Assembly (NCBI GenBank): GCA_947497905.1
Contig: CANMIH010000010.1
Coordinates: forward strand, 62,001 to 126,000
DNA: 64,000 nucleotides
Reading direction: 5' to 3'
Source: an uncultured Pelagimonas sp.
Lineage (GTDB): Bacteria; Pseudomonadota; Alphaproteobacteria; Rhodobacterales; Rhodobacteraceae
This document shows positions 18,168 through 27,697 of this stretch, piece by piece (position 1 is the first letter of the stretch; each line of letters starts with the position of its first letter). The notes below the pieces were generated by a model that was given only the letters and a program-made list of their open reading frames with translations, was not told the DNA's origin and searched no databases. A program made the position numbers and the translations under genes.

Positions 18168-19118
18168 TTAGGCCATGATGTCTTTTGGATTGGCCCGCAG
18201 GTTGCGCGCCAGAAGATCCATCGCAGCCATGCGCACAGCAACACCCATTTCAACCTGATCCTGAATAACCGAGCGGTTGATGTCATCGGCAATGGTGCCG
18301 TCGATCTCAACGCCACGGTTCATAGGGCCGGGGTGCATCACAATGGCATCTGGTTTGGCATGGCTGAGCTTGGCTGCATCCAGGCCATATCGGTGGTAAT
18401 ATTCGCGCTCGGAGGGGATGAACCCACCATCCATGCGCTCTTTCTGCAGGCGCAGCATCATCACGACATCCACGTCTTTCAGGCCCTCTTCCATGTCGTG
18501 ATAGACCTCGGTGCCAAAGGCCTCGATCCCGGCGGGCATCAGGGTTGGTGGGCCAACGAGACGGATGCGGTTTTCCATTTTGTGCAGAAGCAGGATGTTC
18601 GAGCGGGCAACACGGCTGTGGGCAATGTCACCACAGATGGCGATGTTGAGACGGTGCAACCGGCCTTTGGCGCGGCGGATGGTCAGCGCATCCAAGAGCG
18701 CCTGTGTCGGGTGTTCATGGCGGCCATCACCGGCGTTCAACACGGCGCAGTTCACTTTCTGGGCCAGAAGATCCACGGCGCCTGAATGCGGATGGCGCAC
18801 CACCAGAAGATCGGGATGCATGGCGTTGAGCGTCATGGCGGTATCGATCAGGGTTTCGCCCTTTTTGATCGAACTGGCCTGCATGGCCATATTCATCACA
18901 TCCGCCCCCAAACGTTTGCCAGCCAGTTCAAAACTGGCCTGCGTGCGGGTCGAATTTTCGAAGAACATATTGATCTGTGTCAGACCCGCCAAGGCATTGG
19001 CGTGTTTCTGGCGGCTGCGATTGAAGGTGACGTAATGTTCGGCCAGATCGAGGATCGTGGTGATTTCATCCGGGCGTAGAGGGTCGATGCCCAGAAGGTG
19101 GCGATGGTCGAAACGCAT
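18168..19118 (-). CDS. pyrB: Aspartate carbamoyltransferase catalytic chain
   Basis: The 316-residue protein has the carbamoyl-phosphate site [13 protein letters not shown] at about 52-64, HPTQALLD at about 135 and [10 protein letters not shown] at about 262-271. It joins carbamoyl phosphate to aspartate in the second step of pyrimidine synthesis. AGGAG lies 7 nt before the ATG. It is the first gene of a probable operon pyrB / membrane protein / dihydroorotase-like / plsY. No regulatory chain (PyrI) is nearby, which fits enzymes that pair with a dihydroorotase or inactive dihydroorotase partner. Confidence 0.96.
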   Translation of the reverse strand: MRFDHRHLLGIDPLRPDEITTILDLAEHYVTFNRSRQKHANALAGLTQINMFFENSTRTQASFELAGKRLGADVMNMAMQASSIKKGETLIDTAMTLNAMHPDLLVVRHPHSGAVDLLAQKVNCAVLNAGDGRHEHPTQALLDALTIRRAKGRLHRLNIAICGDIAHSRVARSNILLLHKMENRIRLVGPPTLMPAGIEAFGTEVYHDMEEGLKDVDVVMMLRLQKERMDGGFIPSEREYYHRYGLDAAKLSHAKPDAIVMHPGPMNRGVEIDGTIADDINRSVIQDQVEMGVAVRMAAMDLLARNLRANPKDIMA

Positions 19119-19274
19119 AAGGGGGCTCCTGACGGGGTTACGCCTTCATAGAAAGCACCGGACGTGGGGGCAAGAGGGGAGCCGCGTGACACGGCGCCCA
19201 CCCGCCCACCACGCCGCGTCACGCGGTCCACCGCTTCTGGTTTCCACGGCAGCTTGGCCGCGTTAGGGTGTGCC

Positions 19275-20063
19275 ATGGAATCGGCACTGGAATGGCATAC
19301 GGCGAAAGCGCTGCTGGATTGGCAGATAGAAATGGGTGTGGACGAGACAATCTCGGACGGGCCAGTTGACCGTTTTGCCTTTGAGGCGGCTGCGAAAGAA
19401 CGTGCCGCCGAGGCCCAGGCGGCTGTTCCGCAGCGTGGGCAAACCGCACCTCCGGTGAAACAACCCAAAATCGATCCGATTGCCGAGGCTGAAAAGGCTG
19501 TGGCGGGTGTGAAAGGTCTGGGGGCTCTGCGTGCGGCATTGGACGGCTTTCCCCATTGTGATCTGAAGCGGGGCGCGCGCAATTTGGTGTTTTCAGACGG
19601 GGTGCCCACCGCCAAGGTGATGTTTGTCGGCGAAGCCCCGGGACGGGACGAAGACCTTCAGGGCAAACCCTTTGTTGGGCGCGCGGGGCAATTGCTGGAT
19701 AAAATGCTGGCGGCGATTGATCTGTCGCGCCACGACAATGTTTATATCACCAATGTGCTTCCCTGGCGGCCGCCTCAGAACCGGGATCCGAAGCCAGACG
19801 AAATCGCGATGATGTTGCCGTTTCTGAAAAAGCACATCGCGCTGGTGAATCCCGATGTGGTTGTGATCATTGGGAATATTTCCTGCCAGGCCCTGCTGGG
19901 GAAACGTGGAATCACGCGGTTGCGTGGGCAGTGGGCCGAGGCGGCGGGATGCCCGGCTTTGCCAATGTTCCACCCGGCCTATCTTTTGCGCAACCCGGCT
20001 GCCAAACGAGACGCCTGGGCGGATTTGCTTGAGTTGCGCACCAAACTGGAGGCCCTGACATGA
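19275..20063 (+). CDS. Uracil-DNA glycosylase, family 4-like, iron-sulfur cysteines mostly absent
   Basis: The 262-residue protein removes uracil from DNA in base excision repair. The family-4 catalytic motif GEAPGRDED is at 119-127, followed by GKPFVGRAGQLLDKML, and the C-terminal motif is HPAYLLR. Only Cys95 (PHCDLKRG) sits where a cluster ligand is expected. The family's later cysteines are replaced, for example by W in NVLPWRPPQNRDP and by M in EIAMMLPFL, so a 4Fe-4S cluster is doubtful. The N-terminal 80 residues are an alanine-rich extension. The start at 19275 is an ATG at the natural beginning of the conserved region; open frame further upstream has no homology. It overlaps the LysE-type gene by 4 nt. 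Confidence 0.87.
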   Translation: MESALEWHTAKALLDWQIEMGVDETISDGPVDRFAFEAAAKERAAEAQAAVPQRGQTAPPVKQPKIDPIAEAEKAVAGVKGLGALRAALDGFPHCDLKRGARNLVFSDGVPTAKVMFVGEAPGRDEDLQGKPFVGRAGQLLDKMLAAIDLSRHDNVYITNVLPWRPPQNRDPKPDEIAMMLPFLKKHIALVNPDVVVIIGNISCQALLGKRGITRLRGQWAEAAGCPALPMFHPAYLLRNPAAKRDAWADLLELRTKLEALT

Positions 20064-20668
20064 TCGTTGATCCCATAATGATATTGGCCTTTGTGCCTGC
20101 AGGTATCGCTCTGAATATCACGCCCGGGCCCGATATGCTGTTTTGCATGGCGCAGGGGCTGCGCGGTGGGCCGCGTGCGGGTTGGGCAGCTTCTGCTGGG
20201 ATCACCGTGGGCGCATTTGTGCATGCAGCACTGGCTGGTTTGGGGTTAAGTGCGTTGGTTGCCGCTGTTCCGGCGGCCTTTGACGTGATCCGCTGGATTG
20301 GCGTGGCCTATCTGATCTATGTGGCTTTCAAGACCCTGCGGTCTCCGTTCGGTGGGGGTGACGCGCCGGCGCTTCACCCGATGATGGCAGCCCGCCAAGG
20401 GTTTATCGTCAATATGACCAACCCGAAGGTGATTTTGTTTATTCTCGCCTTTGTTCCTCAGTTTGTGGATCCAAGCCGCGCTGTGTTGCCGCAGTTTTTG
20501 GTTTTCGGGACCATGATGGCGTTGGGTGGTCTGGTGGTGAACGGACTTGTGGGGCAGTTTGCGGGTAAACTCAGATCGCGCCTGACCTCGGGATCCCCGA
20601 TGGAAAAGACGCTGCGTTGGCTCACAGCCAGCCTCTTTGGCGGTTTGGCGGTGCGTTTGGCGCTCTAG
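20060..20668 (+). CDS. LysE/RhtB-family amino acid exporter
   Basis: The 202-residue inner-membrane protein has about six hydrophobic segments. It has the family's signature early segment (LNITPGPDMLFCMAQGLRGG) and the later NMTNPKVILFILAFVPQFV segment. Such proteins export amino acids or their derivatives in exchange for protons. The substrate cannot be predicted. The start codon overlaps the glycosylase stop (ATGA), and moaB follows 16 bp later. Confidence 0.9.
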   Translation: MIVDPIMILAFVPAGIALNITPGPDMLFCMAQGLRGGPRAGWAASAGITVGAFVHAALAGLGLSALVAAVPAAFDVIRWIGVAYLIYVAFKTLRSPFGGGDAPALHPMMAARQGFIVNMTNPKVILFILAFVPQFVDPSRAVLPQFLVFGTMMALGGLVVNGLVGQFAGKLRSRLTSGSPMEKTLRWLTASLFGGLAVRLAL

Positions 20669-20684
20669 GCCAAAGGAAAATCGC

Positions 20685-21227
20685 ATGTCCCGCATTGATG
20701 ACAGCAAAGAGTTCATTCCCGTTCGCATCGCGGTTCTGACCGTCAGCGACACGCGTGGGTTGGAGGAAGACCGCTCAGGTGATACTTTGGTGGCGCGCCT
20801 TGAAGCGGCAGGTCATAGTCTCGCAGACCGAAAGATCATCAAAGATGAGCGTACCGAGATTGCGGATCAGCTGCGGCAGTGGATTGCAAATCCGGAGATC
20901 GATGTGGTGATCTCCACCGGAGGAACCGGGCTGACCGGGCGGGATGTGACGGTTGAGGCACATCGCGATGTCTATGAAAAAGAGATCGACGCCTTTGGCA
21001 CTGTGTTCACCATGGTGTCGTTTCAAAAAATCGGCACAAGCGCCATTCAAAGTCGCGCAACAGGGGGTGTCGCAGGAGGCACCTATCTGTTTGCGCTGCC
21101 CGGAAGCACCGGCGCCTGCAAAGACGCCTGGGATGAAATTCTGAAGTGGCAGTTGGATTATCGGCACCGCCCCTGCAACTTTGTGGAAATTTTCCCGCGT
21201 TTGGATGAACACAAGCGACGGAAATAG
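20685..21227 (+). CDS. moaB: Molybdenum cofactor biosynthesis protein B
   Basis: The 180-residue protein is of the MoaB/MogA type that adenylylates molybdopterin before molybdenum insertion. Characteristic segments are VLTVSDTRG at about 17-25, ISTGGTGLTGRDVT at about 82-95 and ALPGSTGAC at about 145-153. The start ATG at 20685 follows AAAGGAAAA. It is probably cotranscribed with the glycosylase and LysE-type genes. Confidence 0.93.
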   Translation: MSRIDDSKEFIPVRIAVLTVSDTRGLEEDRSGDTLVARLEAAGHSLADRKIIKDERTEIADQLRQWIANPEIDVVISTGGTGLTGRDVTVEAHRDVYEKEIDAFGTVFTMVSFQKIGTSAIQSRATGGVAGGTYLFALPGSTGACKDAWDEILKWQLDYRHRPCNFVEIFPRLDEHKRRK

Positions 21228-21319
21228 TCGGTCGGCCCGTATCAGTGCAAAGCTTGGTTTTTGGCCAGGCACTTCTACATGTATAAGACGGGGCCGTTGT
21301 CCCGATGGAGAACCTTGCC

Positions 21320-22771
21320 ATGCGGTTTCTACGCAAAAGCCTGACGGGTTTGTTTTTGGTTGCCCTCACACTGGGGTTGCTGGCCTACGCAGGTGTTTTG
21401 GTGCGCGAGGCCGTGCAGGCCCGGATGAATGAAGAGCCGCGTGTGCGGCCCGTTCGAGAGCGGGTGTTCGCAGTCAACGTTGTTTCCGTAGTCTTTGAAA
21501 CCGTTGCGCCAGAACTGCGCACCTTTGGTGAGGTTCAAAGCCGTAGAACTCTTGAGTTGCGCGCCGCGACAGGTGGATCTGTGATCGATCTGGATGAGGC
21601 CTTTGTCGAAGGGGGGCAGGTCGAGGCAGGGCAGATTCTGGCTCGTATCGATCCCGCGAATGCCCAGTCGGCCCTGGACCGGGCCGAGAACGATCTGTTA
21701 GATGCACAGGCCGAGCAACGAGAGGCGAACCGCGCCATTGTTCTGGCGCGTGATGAACAAACGGCTGCGCAGGATCAGGTAGAACTGCGCGAACAGGCGT
21801 TACAGCGGCAGATCGATCTGCGAGACCGCAATGTGGGCACCGCTGCGGCGGTTGAAACCGCCGAGCTGGCCCTGTCCTCTGCCAAACAGGCGGTTCTCAC
21901 CCGCCGCCAGTCGATTGCCGCCGCAGAAGCCCGCATCGATCAGGCGGCAACGCGTCTGCGCCGGGCCGAGATCGCGCGGGATGAGGCACAGCGCCGTCTG
22001 GATGAAACGGAGATACGGGCCCAGTTTTCGGGTACTTTGTCGGATGTCTCTCTTGTGGCAGGTCGGCTTGTATCTCCTAACGAAAAACTGGCGCAATTGG
22101 TTGACCCGCAATCGCTTGAGGTCACGTTCCGTGTGTCGACCCAGCAATATGCCCGGCTGTTGGATGAGACCGGTGCGCTGATTAAAACCTCGGTGGCAGT
22201 CTCGTTGGATGTGTTTGGCACCAATATCACGGCCTCAGGTCAGTTGAGCCGCGACAGCGCGGCGGTGGGCGAAGGTCAGACCGGTCGTTTGCTTTTTGCG
22301 TCTCTTGATGCGCCGCGCGGGTTCAAGCCGGGTGATTTTGTGACGGTTTCTGTTCAAGAGCCCGAGTTGCCGCGCGTCGCGCGTGTGCCCTCGACAGCGC
22401 TGAATGCAGCAGAAGAAGTTTTGGTTGTTGGAGAAGATGGTCGGCTTGAAGTGCACGAGGTGCGATTGCTGCGCCGTCAAGGTGACGACGTTCTGATCCG
22501 CGCGCGCGCGCTTGAAGGGCGGCAAATTGTGGCCGAACGCACACCCCTGTTGGGGGCGGGCATCAAGGTCAAACCCATCGGGGCCGTGGCGACACCTGAG
22601 GAGCCTGCGATGGTCGAGCTTACGGATGAACGTCGGGCCAAGCTGCGCGCCTTTGTCGAAGCCAACTCGCGTATGCCTGCCGAAGCCAAAACCCGACTTC
22701 TGGGCCAATTGGAGAACACCCAGGTTCCGGCGCGGGTCGTGGAACGGCTTGAATCCCGGATGGGGAGTTAA
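21320..22771 (+). CDS. RND efflux periplasmic adaptor (HlyD/AcrA family)
   Basis: The roughly 483-residue protein has one N-terminal membrane anchor. A split lipoyl-like domain (GGSVIDLDEAFVEGGQVEAGQILARID) and a long coiled-coil hairpin (about residues 110-230, rich in A, E, R and Q) follow. After these come the beta-barrel domain (VSLVAGRLVSPNEKLAQLVDP) and a short helical tail. It links the inner-membrane RND pump encoded next to an outer-membrane channel. The ATG at 21320 has GGAG 9 nt upstream; an in-frame ATG at 21305 has no such site. No outer-membrane factor or regulator is adjacent, so both would come from elsewhere. Confidence 0.9.
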   Translation: MRFLRKSLTGLFLVALTLGLLAYAGVLVREAVQARMNEEPRVRPVRERVFAVNVVSVVFETVAPELRTFGEVQSRRTLELRAATGGSVIDLDEAFVEGGQVEAGQILARIDPANAQSALDRAENDLLDAQAEQREANRAIVLARDEQTAAQDQVELREQALQRQIDLRDRNVGTAAAVETAELALSSAKQAVLTRRQSIAAAEARIDQAATRLRRAEIARDEAQRRLDETEIRAQFSGTLSDVSLVAGRLVSPNEKLAQLVDPQSLEVTFRVSTQQYARLLDETGALIKTSVAVSLDVFGTNITASGQLSRDSAAVGEGQTGRLLFASLDAPRGFKPGDFVTVSVQEPELPRVARVPSTALNAAEEVLVVGEDGRLEVHEVRLLRRQGDDVLIRARALEGRQIVAERTPLLGAGIKVKPIGAVATPEEPAMVELTDERRAKLRAFVEANSRMPAEAKTRLLGQLENTQVPARVVERLESRMGS

Positions 22772-22774
22772 ACC

Positions 22775-25700
22775 ATGCGCCAGACTATGAGCAAAACCAC
22801 CGGGGGCATTCTCAGCTATGTCACCCGCCACCCGACCCTTGCCAATTTGTTGCTGGTTGTTCTGGTTGTGGCGGGGCTGTTCACCGCGCCCAACATGCGC
22901 GCCCAATTTTTTCCCGATGTGATTGTCGAAAGCGTGAGCGTGTCAGTCACCTGGGACGGCGCCGGGGCGGAAGATGTTGATGCGGCGATTGTTCAGCTGT
23001 TGGAGCCTGCGCTGTTGGGGGTGGAAGGGGTTGAAAGTTCGTCTTCCAGTTCTCGTGAAGGCCGTGCAAGCATCAGTCTTGATTTCGAACCGGGCTGGGA
23101 CATGTCCCGCGCCGGAGATGACGTGCAGTCTGCCGTCGATGGCGTGACCAATCTGCCCGAAGATGCCGATGACCCGAACGTGCGGCGCGGTGTCTGGCGC
23201 GACCGGGTCACGGACATCGTGGTGACCGGCCCCGTTGGTGTTGAACAGCTGGCCCGGTTTGCGGATGAGCTGGTGGTGCGCCTATTTGCAGAAGGCGTGA
23301 CCCGAACCACAATTCGCGGTCTTGCGGCACCGGAAACCGTGGTCGAAGTGCCTTCCTCCAATCTGGTGGCATTTGACGTCACCATGGCGCAGATGGCCGA
23401 GGCGATTGCGTCTGAGGCCGATGCCGATCCCGCGGGCGATGTGGGCAGTGCCGGTGCACGGGTGCGCACCGGGGTGGCCAAACGCAGTGCAGATGACATT
23501 GCCGGGATTGTTCTTCGATCCAATTCGGACGGGTCCAAACTGACCATCGGAGACGTGGCGCAGATCCGGGTCGAAGGGATCGACCGGGAACGGAGCTATT
23601 TCGTAGGGGCCAATCCGGCGATTTCCATTCGGGTGGATCGCTCGGATCGCGGGGACGCGATTGGCATTCAGCACACCGTCGAAGAGGTGGCCGCCGAATT
23701 TGAAACCTCCCTGCCGGAAGGGGTGCGCGCCGAGTTGATCCGCACCCGCGCCGAAGCGATTTCGGGGCGTCTGGATATTCTGCTCGACAATGGGCTGACC
23801 GGACTGGTGATGGTCGTGGTTCTGCTCTTTCTGTTTCTCAATGTGCGCACGGCCTTTTGGGTCGCCGCAGGCATCCCAACTGCGATGTTGTCGGCAATTG
23901 CCTTGATGTATCTGGGTGGCCTGACGATCAACATGATCTCGCTGTTTGCATTGATCATCACACTGGGCATCGTTGTGGATGACGCCATCGTGGTGGGTGA
24001 ACACTCGGACCACCTGTCGCGCACGGGATTAGGTCACTATGAGGCGGCGGAAGGCGCGGCCCAGCGTATGGCCATGCCGGTATTTTCTGCCACGCTAACC
24101 ACAGTGATCGCGTTTTTTGGCCTGACGGCGATAGGGGGACGGTTTGGGGACCTGATTGCAGATATTCCCTTTACAGTGATCGCCGTTCTGATCGCCTCGC
24201 TGGTCGAATGCTTCCTGATCCTGCCCAACCATATGGCGCATGCGCTCAAGGCGTCGGCCAAACAACATTGGTACGATGCGCCGTCCAGGGTCGTGAACCG
24301 GGGGTTCAATTGGGTACGCGACAGGCTGTTCCGACCATTGATGCGCCTTGTTATCGCCGCGCGGTACGCCGTTCTGGCAGGCGCAGTTGTTGCGCTGGCA
24401 AGCCAAGCTGCCCTTTGGATCCAAGGGGATGTGCAGTGGCGCTTTTTCAATGCGCCCGAACGCTCCTCGGTGACAGGGAACTTTGCCATGGCGCCCGGTG
24501 CAACACGGGAAGATTCGCTTGCCCAGATGCGCCTGTTTCAACAGGCGGTGGATGAACTGGGGGCTGAATATGAGGCCCGCCACGGTCTCAATCCGCTGGA
24601 TTATGTGCTGGCCGAAGTGGGCGGCAATGCGGGCCGTGGTCTGGCGGGGACGGACACCAAATCAGCGGATCAGCTGGGCGGGATCTCGATCGAGCTCATC
24701 GAAGCCGATCTGCGCCCCTATTCCAGTTTTGCCTTTGTAGGCGAGCTGCAGGACCGTGTCCCGCGCCATCCTTTGGTGGAAACCATTTCATTTCGCGGCT
24801 GGCGGTCCGGGCCGGGTGGGGATGCACTTGATATCCAGTTCTACGGCGCCAGCGCCGAGATTTTGAAATCGGCGTCCGAAGATCTGAAAGAGGCATTGGC
24901 ACAGTTCCCCGAAGTTTCGGCCGTTGAGGACAATCTCGCTTATGACAAAGAAGAGTTGATCCTTGAACTGACCCCGCAGGGACAGGCGCTGGGTTTTGAA
25001 ACCGCGGGTCTCGGGCGCGTTCTGCGCAACCGCTTGGGTGGGATTGAGGCGGCCACCTATCCGGTGGGGCCTCGGTCGGCGGCCATTCGGGTGGAGCTGC
25101 CGGAAGGTGAACTCACTGCCGATTTCCTCGAGCGCACTTTGATGCGTACGCCACAGGGGGAATATGTGCCTCTGGCGGATATTGTCAGTGTTGAGCAGCG
25201 CACCGGGTTTTCAACGGTGCGGCGCGAAAATGGCATCCGGCTGATTTCCGTCACGGGAGATGTTTCCGAGGACGATCCGGCCCGAGCCACTGAAATCAAT
25301 CGTCTTCTGGAAGAAGATATTCTGCCGAAGATCGCCAGTGAACGTCAGGTGGAATACAATCTGTCCGGCCTCTCTGAGGACGAAAACCAGTTCCTTACGG
25401 ATGCACGCAACGGGCTGATCCTTGTGCTTCTGGGAATCTATCTTGTTTTGGCTTGGGTCTTTGCCAGTTGGACAAGACCACTGGTGGTCATGGCCATTAT
25501 CCCATTTGGATTGGTCGGCACGATCTATGGCCATGCCGCCTGGGATGTTCCGCTGAGCATGTTCACGGTGGTGGGCCTTTTGGGAATGACAGGGATCATC
25601 ATCAACGATTCGATTGTACTGGTGACGCAAATTAATGCCTACGCCAAAGAGCGCGGTCTGGTGCCCTCGATCATCGACGGCGCGGCAGATCGATTGCGCC

Positions 25701-26152
25701 CGGTGTTCCTAACCACGGCCACTACGGTTCTCGGGCTGGCTCCGCTTCTGTATGAACGGTCTGCTCAGGCGCAGTTTCTGAAGCCGACGGTGATCACATT
25801 GGTCTACGGGCTTGGGTTTGGCATGATCCTTGTTCTGTTGGTTGTCCCGGCTTTGGTGGCGGTTCAGCATGATGTCGCGAAACTCGTCAAAGCTTTCAAA
25901 CGTGGACTGCGGTTTCGGGTCTCGGGCCTGCGAGGAATGCTAAGCCTTGGGTTCGTTGCGATGCTGGCCTGGTTGGTGATGACACTGGGGCATGTGGCGT
26001 GGCAGGGCACTCTGCCCGACGTTTTGATGCGTCCTGAACTTGAAGGATTTGGCGCGCTGCAGGGGGCGTTGATGTTGTTTGTTCTGGGGACTGCTGGGCT
26101 GTGTCTTGGGCTGTATCTGCTGGGAGGAATGTTCCGCCTTCGAAAGCACTAG
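22775..26152 (+). CDS. RND efflux permease (HAE1/AcrB type) with C-terminal extension
   Basis: The 1125-residue inner-membrane protein has the standard two repeats of six transmembrane helices with large periplasmic loops. The proton-relay aspartates are in helix 4 (LGIVVDDAIVVGEH). It starts 4 nt after the adaptor gene, with GGGGAG 7 nt before the ATG. After the usual last helix (GLGFGMILVLLVVPALVAV) about 80 more residues hold two further hydrophobic segments, so the protein probably has 14 membrane helices. It exports small hydrophobic or amphipathic compounds; the substrate is unknown. Confidence 0.93.
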   Translation: MRQTMSKTTGGILSYVTRHPTLANLLLVVLVVAGLFTAPNMRAQFFPDVIVESVSVSVTWDGAGAEDVDAAIVQLLEPALLGVEGVESSSSSSREGRASISLDFEPGWDMSRAGDDVQSAVDGVTNLPEDADDPNVRRGVWRDRVTDIVVTGPVGVEQLARFADELVVRLFAEGVTRTTIRGLAAPETVVEVPSSNLVAFDVTMAQMAEAIASEADADPAGDVGSAGARVRTGVAKRSADDIAGIVLRSNSDGSKLTIGDVAQIRVEGIDRERSYFVGANPAISIRVDRSDRGDAIGIQHTVEEVAAEFETSLPEGVRAELIRTRAEAISGRLDILLDNGLTGLVMVVVLLFLFLNVRTAFWVAAGIPTAMLSAIALMYLGGLTINMISLFALIITLGIVVDDAIVVGEHSDHLSRTGLGHYEAAEGAAQRMAMPVFSATLTTVIAFFGLTAIGGRFGDLIADIPFTVIAVLIASLVECFLILPNHMAHALKASAKQHWYDAPSRVVNRGFNWVRDRLFRPLMRLVIAARYAVLAGAVVALASQAALWIQGDVQWRFFNAPERSSVTGNFAMAPGATREDSLAQMRLFQQAVDELGAEYEARHGLNPLDYVLAEVGGNAGRGLAGTDTKSADQLGGISIELIEADLRPYSSFAFVGELQDRVPRHPLVETISFRGWRSGPGGDALDIQFYGASAEILKSASEDLKEALAQFPEVSAVEDNLAYDKEELILELTPQGQALGFETAGLGRVLRNRLGGIEAATYPVGPRSAAIRVELPEGELTADFLERTLMRTPQGEYVPLADIVSVEQRTGFSTVRRENGIRLISVTGDVSEDDPARATEINRLLEEDILPKIASERQVEYNLSGLSEDENQFLTDARNGLILVLLGIYLVLAWVFASWTRPLVVMAIIPFGLVGTIYGHAAWDVPLSMFTVVGLLGMTGIIINDSIVLVTQINAYAKERGLVPSIIDGAADRLRPVFLTTATTVLGLAPLLYERSAQAQFLKPTVITLVYGLGFGMILVLLVVPALVAVQHDVAKLVKAFKRGLRFRVSGLRGMLSLGFVAMLAWLVMTLGHVAWQGTLPDVLMRPELEGFGALQGALMLFVLGTAGLCLGLYLLGGMFRLRKH

Positions 26153-26253
26153 AGCAGCTTTGATAAGCACGTTTCTGGCCTTAAGGCGCGATTTTGCTCG
26201 ATTTTCCAGAAAGTGTGCTACCCTGTAGCTCAGCAATTGCCGGAGATAACCCG

Positions 26254-26427
26254 ATGACCATGGTGTTGAAGTGCAGCGATCTGATACCCGGCTGTGACTA
26301 CGAAACCCGAGGAGAGACTCTTGATGAGATTCTTCTCGGTGTGGCGTCTCATGCGAAGAAAGTTCACGATCTCGAAGTCACACCCGAATTGGCGAAATTG
26401 ATCGAAGGTGTGATCAGAAAAGAGTGA
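26254..26427 (+). CDS. DUF1059 family small protein
   Basis: The 57-residue protein matches DUF1059: a MVLKCSDLIPGCDYETRG start with two cysteines, then a helical EILLGVASHAKKVHDLEVTPEL segment. The start at 26254 is supported by GGAG 8 nt upstream. It is a cytoplasmic protein of unknown function, tail to tail with the Bcr/CflA gene. Confidence 0.85.
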   Translation: MTMVLKCSDLIPGCDYETRGETLDEILLGVASHAKKVHDLEVTPELAKLIEGVIRKE

Positions 26428-26448
26428 AGCAACCCGTTTGAATGTGAA

Positions 26449-27621
26449 TCACTCAGGCGCCAGAGCGGTCAGGCGTTTGGCCCCGAGCGCGGAGAAGAGA
26501 CCTATCGCTGCGGTAGCAAGCATCATGACCAGCAATATGGTGACGCCGTTTGATCTATCCAGAAACTGCCCTGTGCCCCATGTCAAAGCGGCGCCCACCA
26601 ACACCGTCAGCGCCCCGTTGAGACCAGCGGCTCCGCCGGTTTGTGTTGGATCAACAGACATGGCTTTGGCGTTGGCTCCGGGCATTGTGAGCCCATTGCC
26701 CAGTCCTACAAATAGTGTAGATGCGAAAAATAGCACCGCAGTGAGATGACCCGTCAGGGAGAGTAGAATTCCGCCAGAAAGCCCGAGACAGGCGGCCAAT
26801 CTTCCCGCAAGGATGAGCGAGAGCGTGTCAACCTGATTGGCAAAGCGCCCTGATAAGAAACTCCCAAACATAAAGCCCGCAGTGATGCTGCCAATGCCAA
26901 ACCCCAGCTGCGCCGATGTCATCCCAAAGGTCTGTGGCGCAACAAGCGGGGTTCCCGTGACAAAGATATAAAAGGTGCTGGTCGAAAAGGCTGTACAGCC
27001 TGCGTAGGCAAGGAAATGTTTGTTATTGAACAGCCCCAGAGCCGAAAACGGGTGCGCGGTGGTCTTAGGGGCCGTTTCCGTCAGATCTTTCCAACACAAC
27101 ACAAAGAGCCCAATTCCAGCAGCGCCATAAAGCCAAAAGATCGCCCGCCAGCCAAGCAGTGTGTCCAAAGCTCCGCCTACCATCGGCCCAATCATCGGCG
27201 CCAAAGCCATTGCGGCGGTTATGTAGCCAATGAGGCTCACAGCATCTGCTTCATTTCGGGTGTCACGCACAATCGCCATGGCAAGCACAAAGCCTGTGAT
27301 CACTGCCCCTTGGCACATACGGGCAATCAGGAAAGTTGTGACATCTTCGGCAAGTGCACAGAAAAGCGATGCGCCCGAGAATATGATCAAGGCAACAAGC
27401 AAAACAGGCCGCCGCCCAATCCGGTCAGACAGTGGGCCAACCAAAAGCTGAACAAAGGCTGTGAGCGCCAAATATCCTGAGGCTGCTAGAATGATCACGG
27501 TGACCGGGGCCGATAGATCTTTGGCGATCGCTGGCAGTGCAGGCAGAAACATGTTCAACGACAAGGTCGAAACCGCCGTCAGCAGGATCAGAGTGGAGAT
27601 GTGAGGCGCGCGCGATGTCAT
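26449..27621 (-). CDS. Bcr/CflA-family MFS multidrug exporter
   Basis: The 390-residue protein has about 12 transmembrane helices. It starts MTSRAPHISTLILLTAVSTLSLNMFLPALP, has the loop 2-3 motif GPLSDRIGRRPV, and resembles the drug/proton antiporters of the Bcr/CflA family (bicyclomycin, chloramphenicol or florfenicol export in known members). The start at 27621 is chosen from the family's N-terminus; the ribosome binding site there is weak. An intrinsic terminator ends only 25 nt upstream of this start and a 15-codon leader peptide lies before that. Expression therefore appears to be controlled by transcription attenuation. The true substrate cannot be read from the sequence. Confidence 0.9.
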   Translation of the reverse strand: MTSRAPHISTLILLTAVSTLSLNMFLPALPAIAKDLSAPVTVIILAASGYLALTAFVQLLVGPLSDRIGRRPVLLVALIIFSGASLFCALAEDVTTFLIARMCQGAVITGFVLAMAIVRDTRNEADAVSLIGYITAAMALAPMIGPMVGGALDTLLGWRAIFWLYGAAGIGLFVLCWKDLTETAPKTTAHPFSALGLFNNKHFLAYAGCTAFSTSTFYIFVTGTPLVAPQTFGMTSAQLGFGIGSITAGFMFGSFLSGRFANQVDTLSLILAGRLAACLGLSGGILLSLTGHLTAVLFFASTLFVGLGNGLTMPGANAKAMSVDPTQTGGAAGLNGALTVLVGAALTWGTGQFLDRSNGVTILLVMMLATAAIGLFSALGAKRLTALAPE

Positions 27622-27645
27622 GGTCGAAATCCAGAGAAATAGGCA

Positions 27646-27674
27646 TAAAAAAACCCCCGAGGGTGCTCGGGGGT
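27646..27674 (-). terminator. Attenuator terminator in front of the Bcr/CflA exporter gene
   Basis: On the minus strand CCCCCGAG and CTCGGGGG form an 8-bp GC-rich stem (9 bp with a closing A-T pair) around a 4-nt loop. Seven T residues follow directly. It lies between the leader peptide and the exporter start, so it can stop transcription before the gene. The segment just before and overlapping its 5' arm (27672-27682) can instead pair with leader codons 11-14 (27703-27714). Confidence 0.85.
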
Positions 27675-27697
27675 GCTGGGCCAAGATAGCAAAGTTG

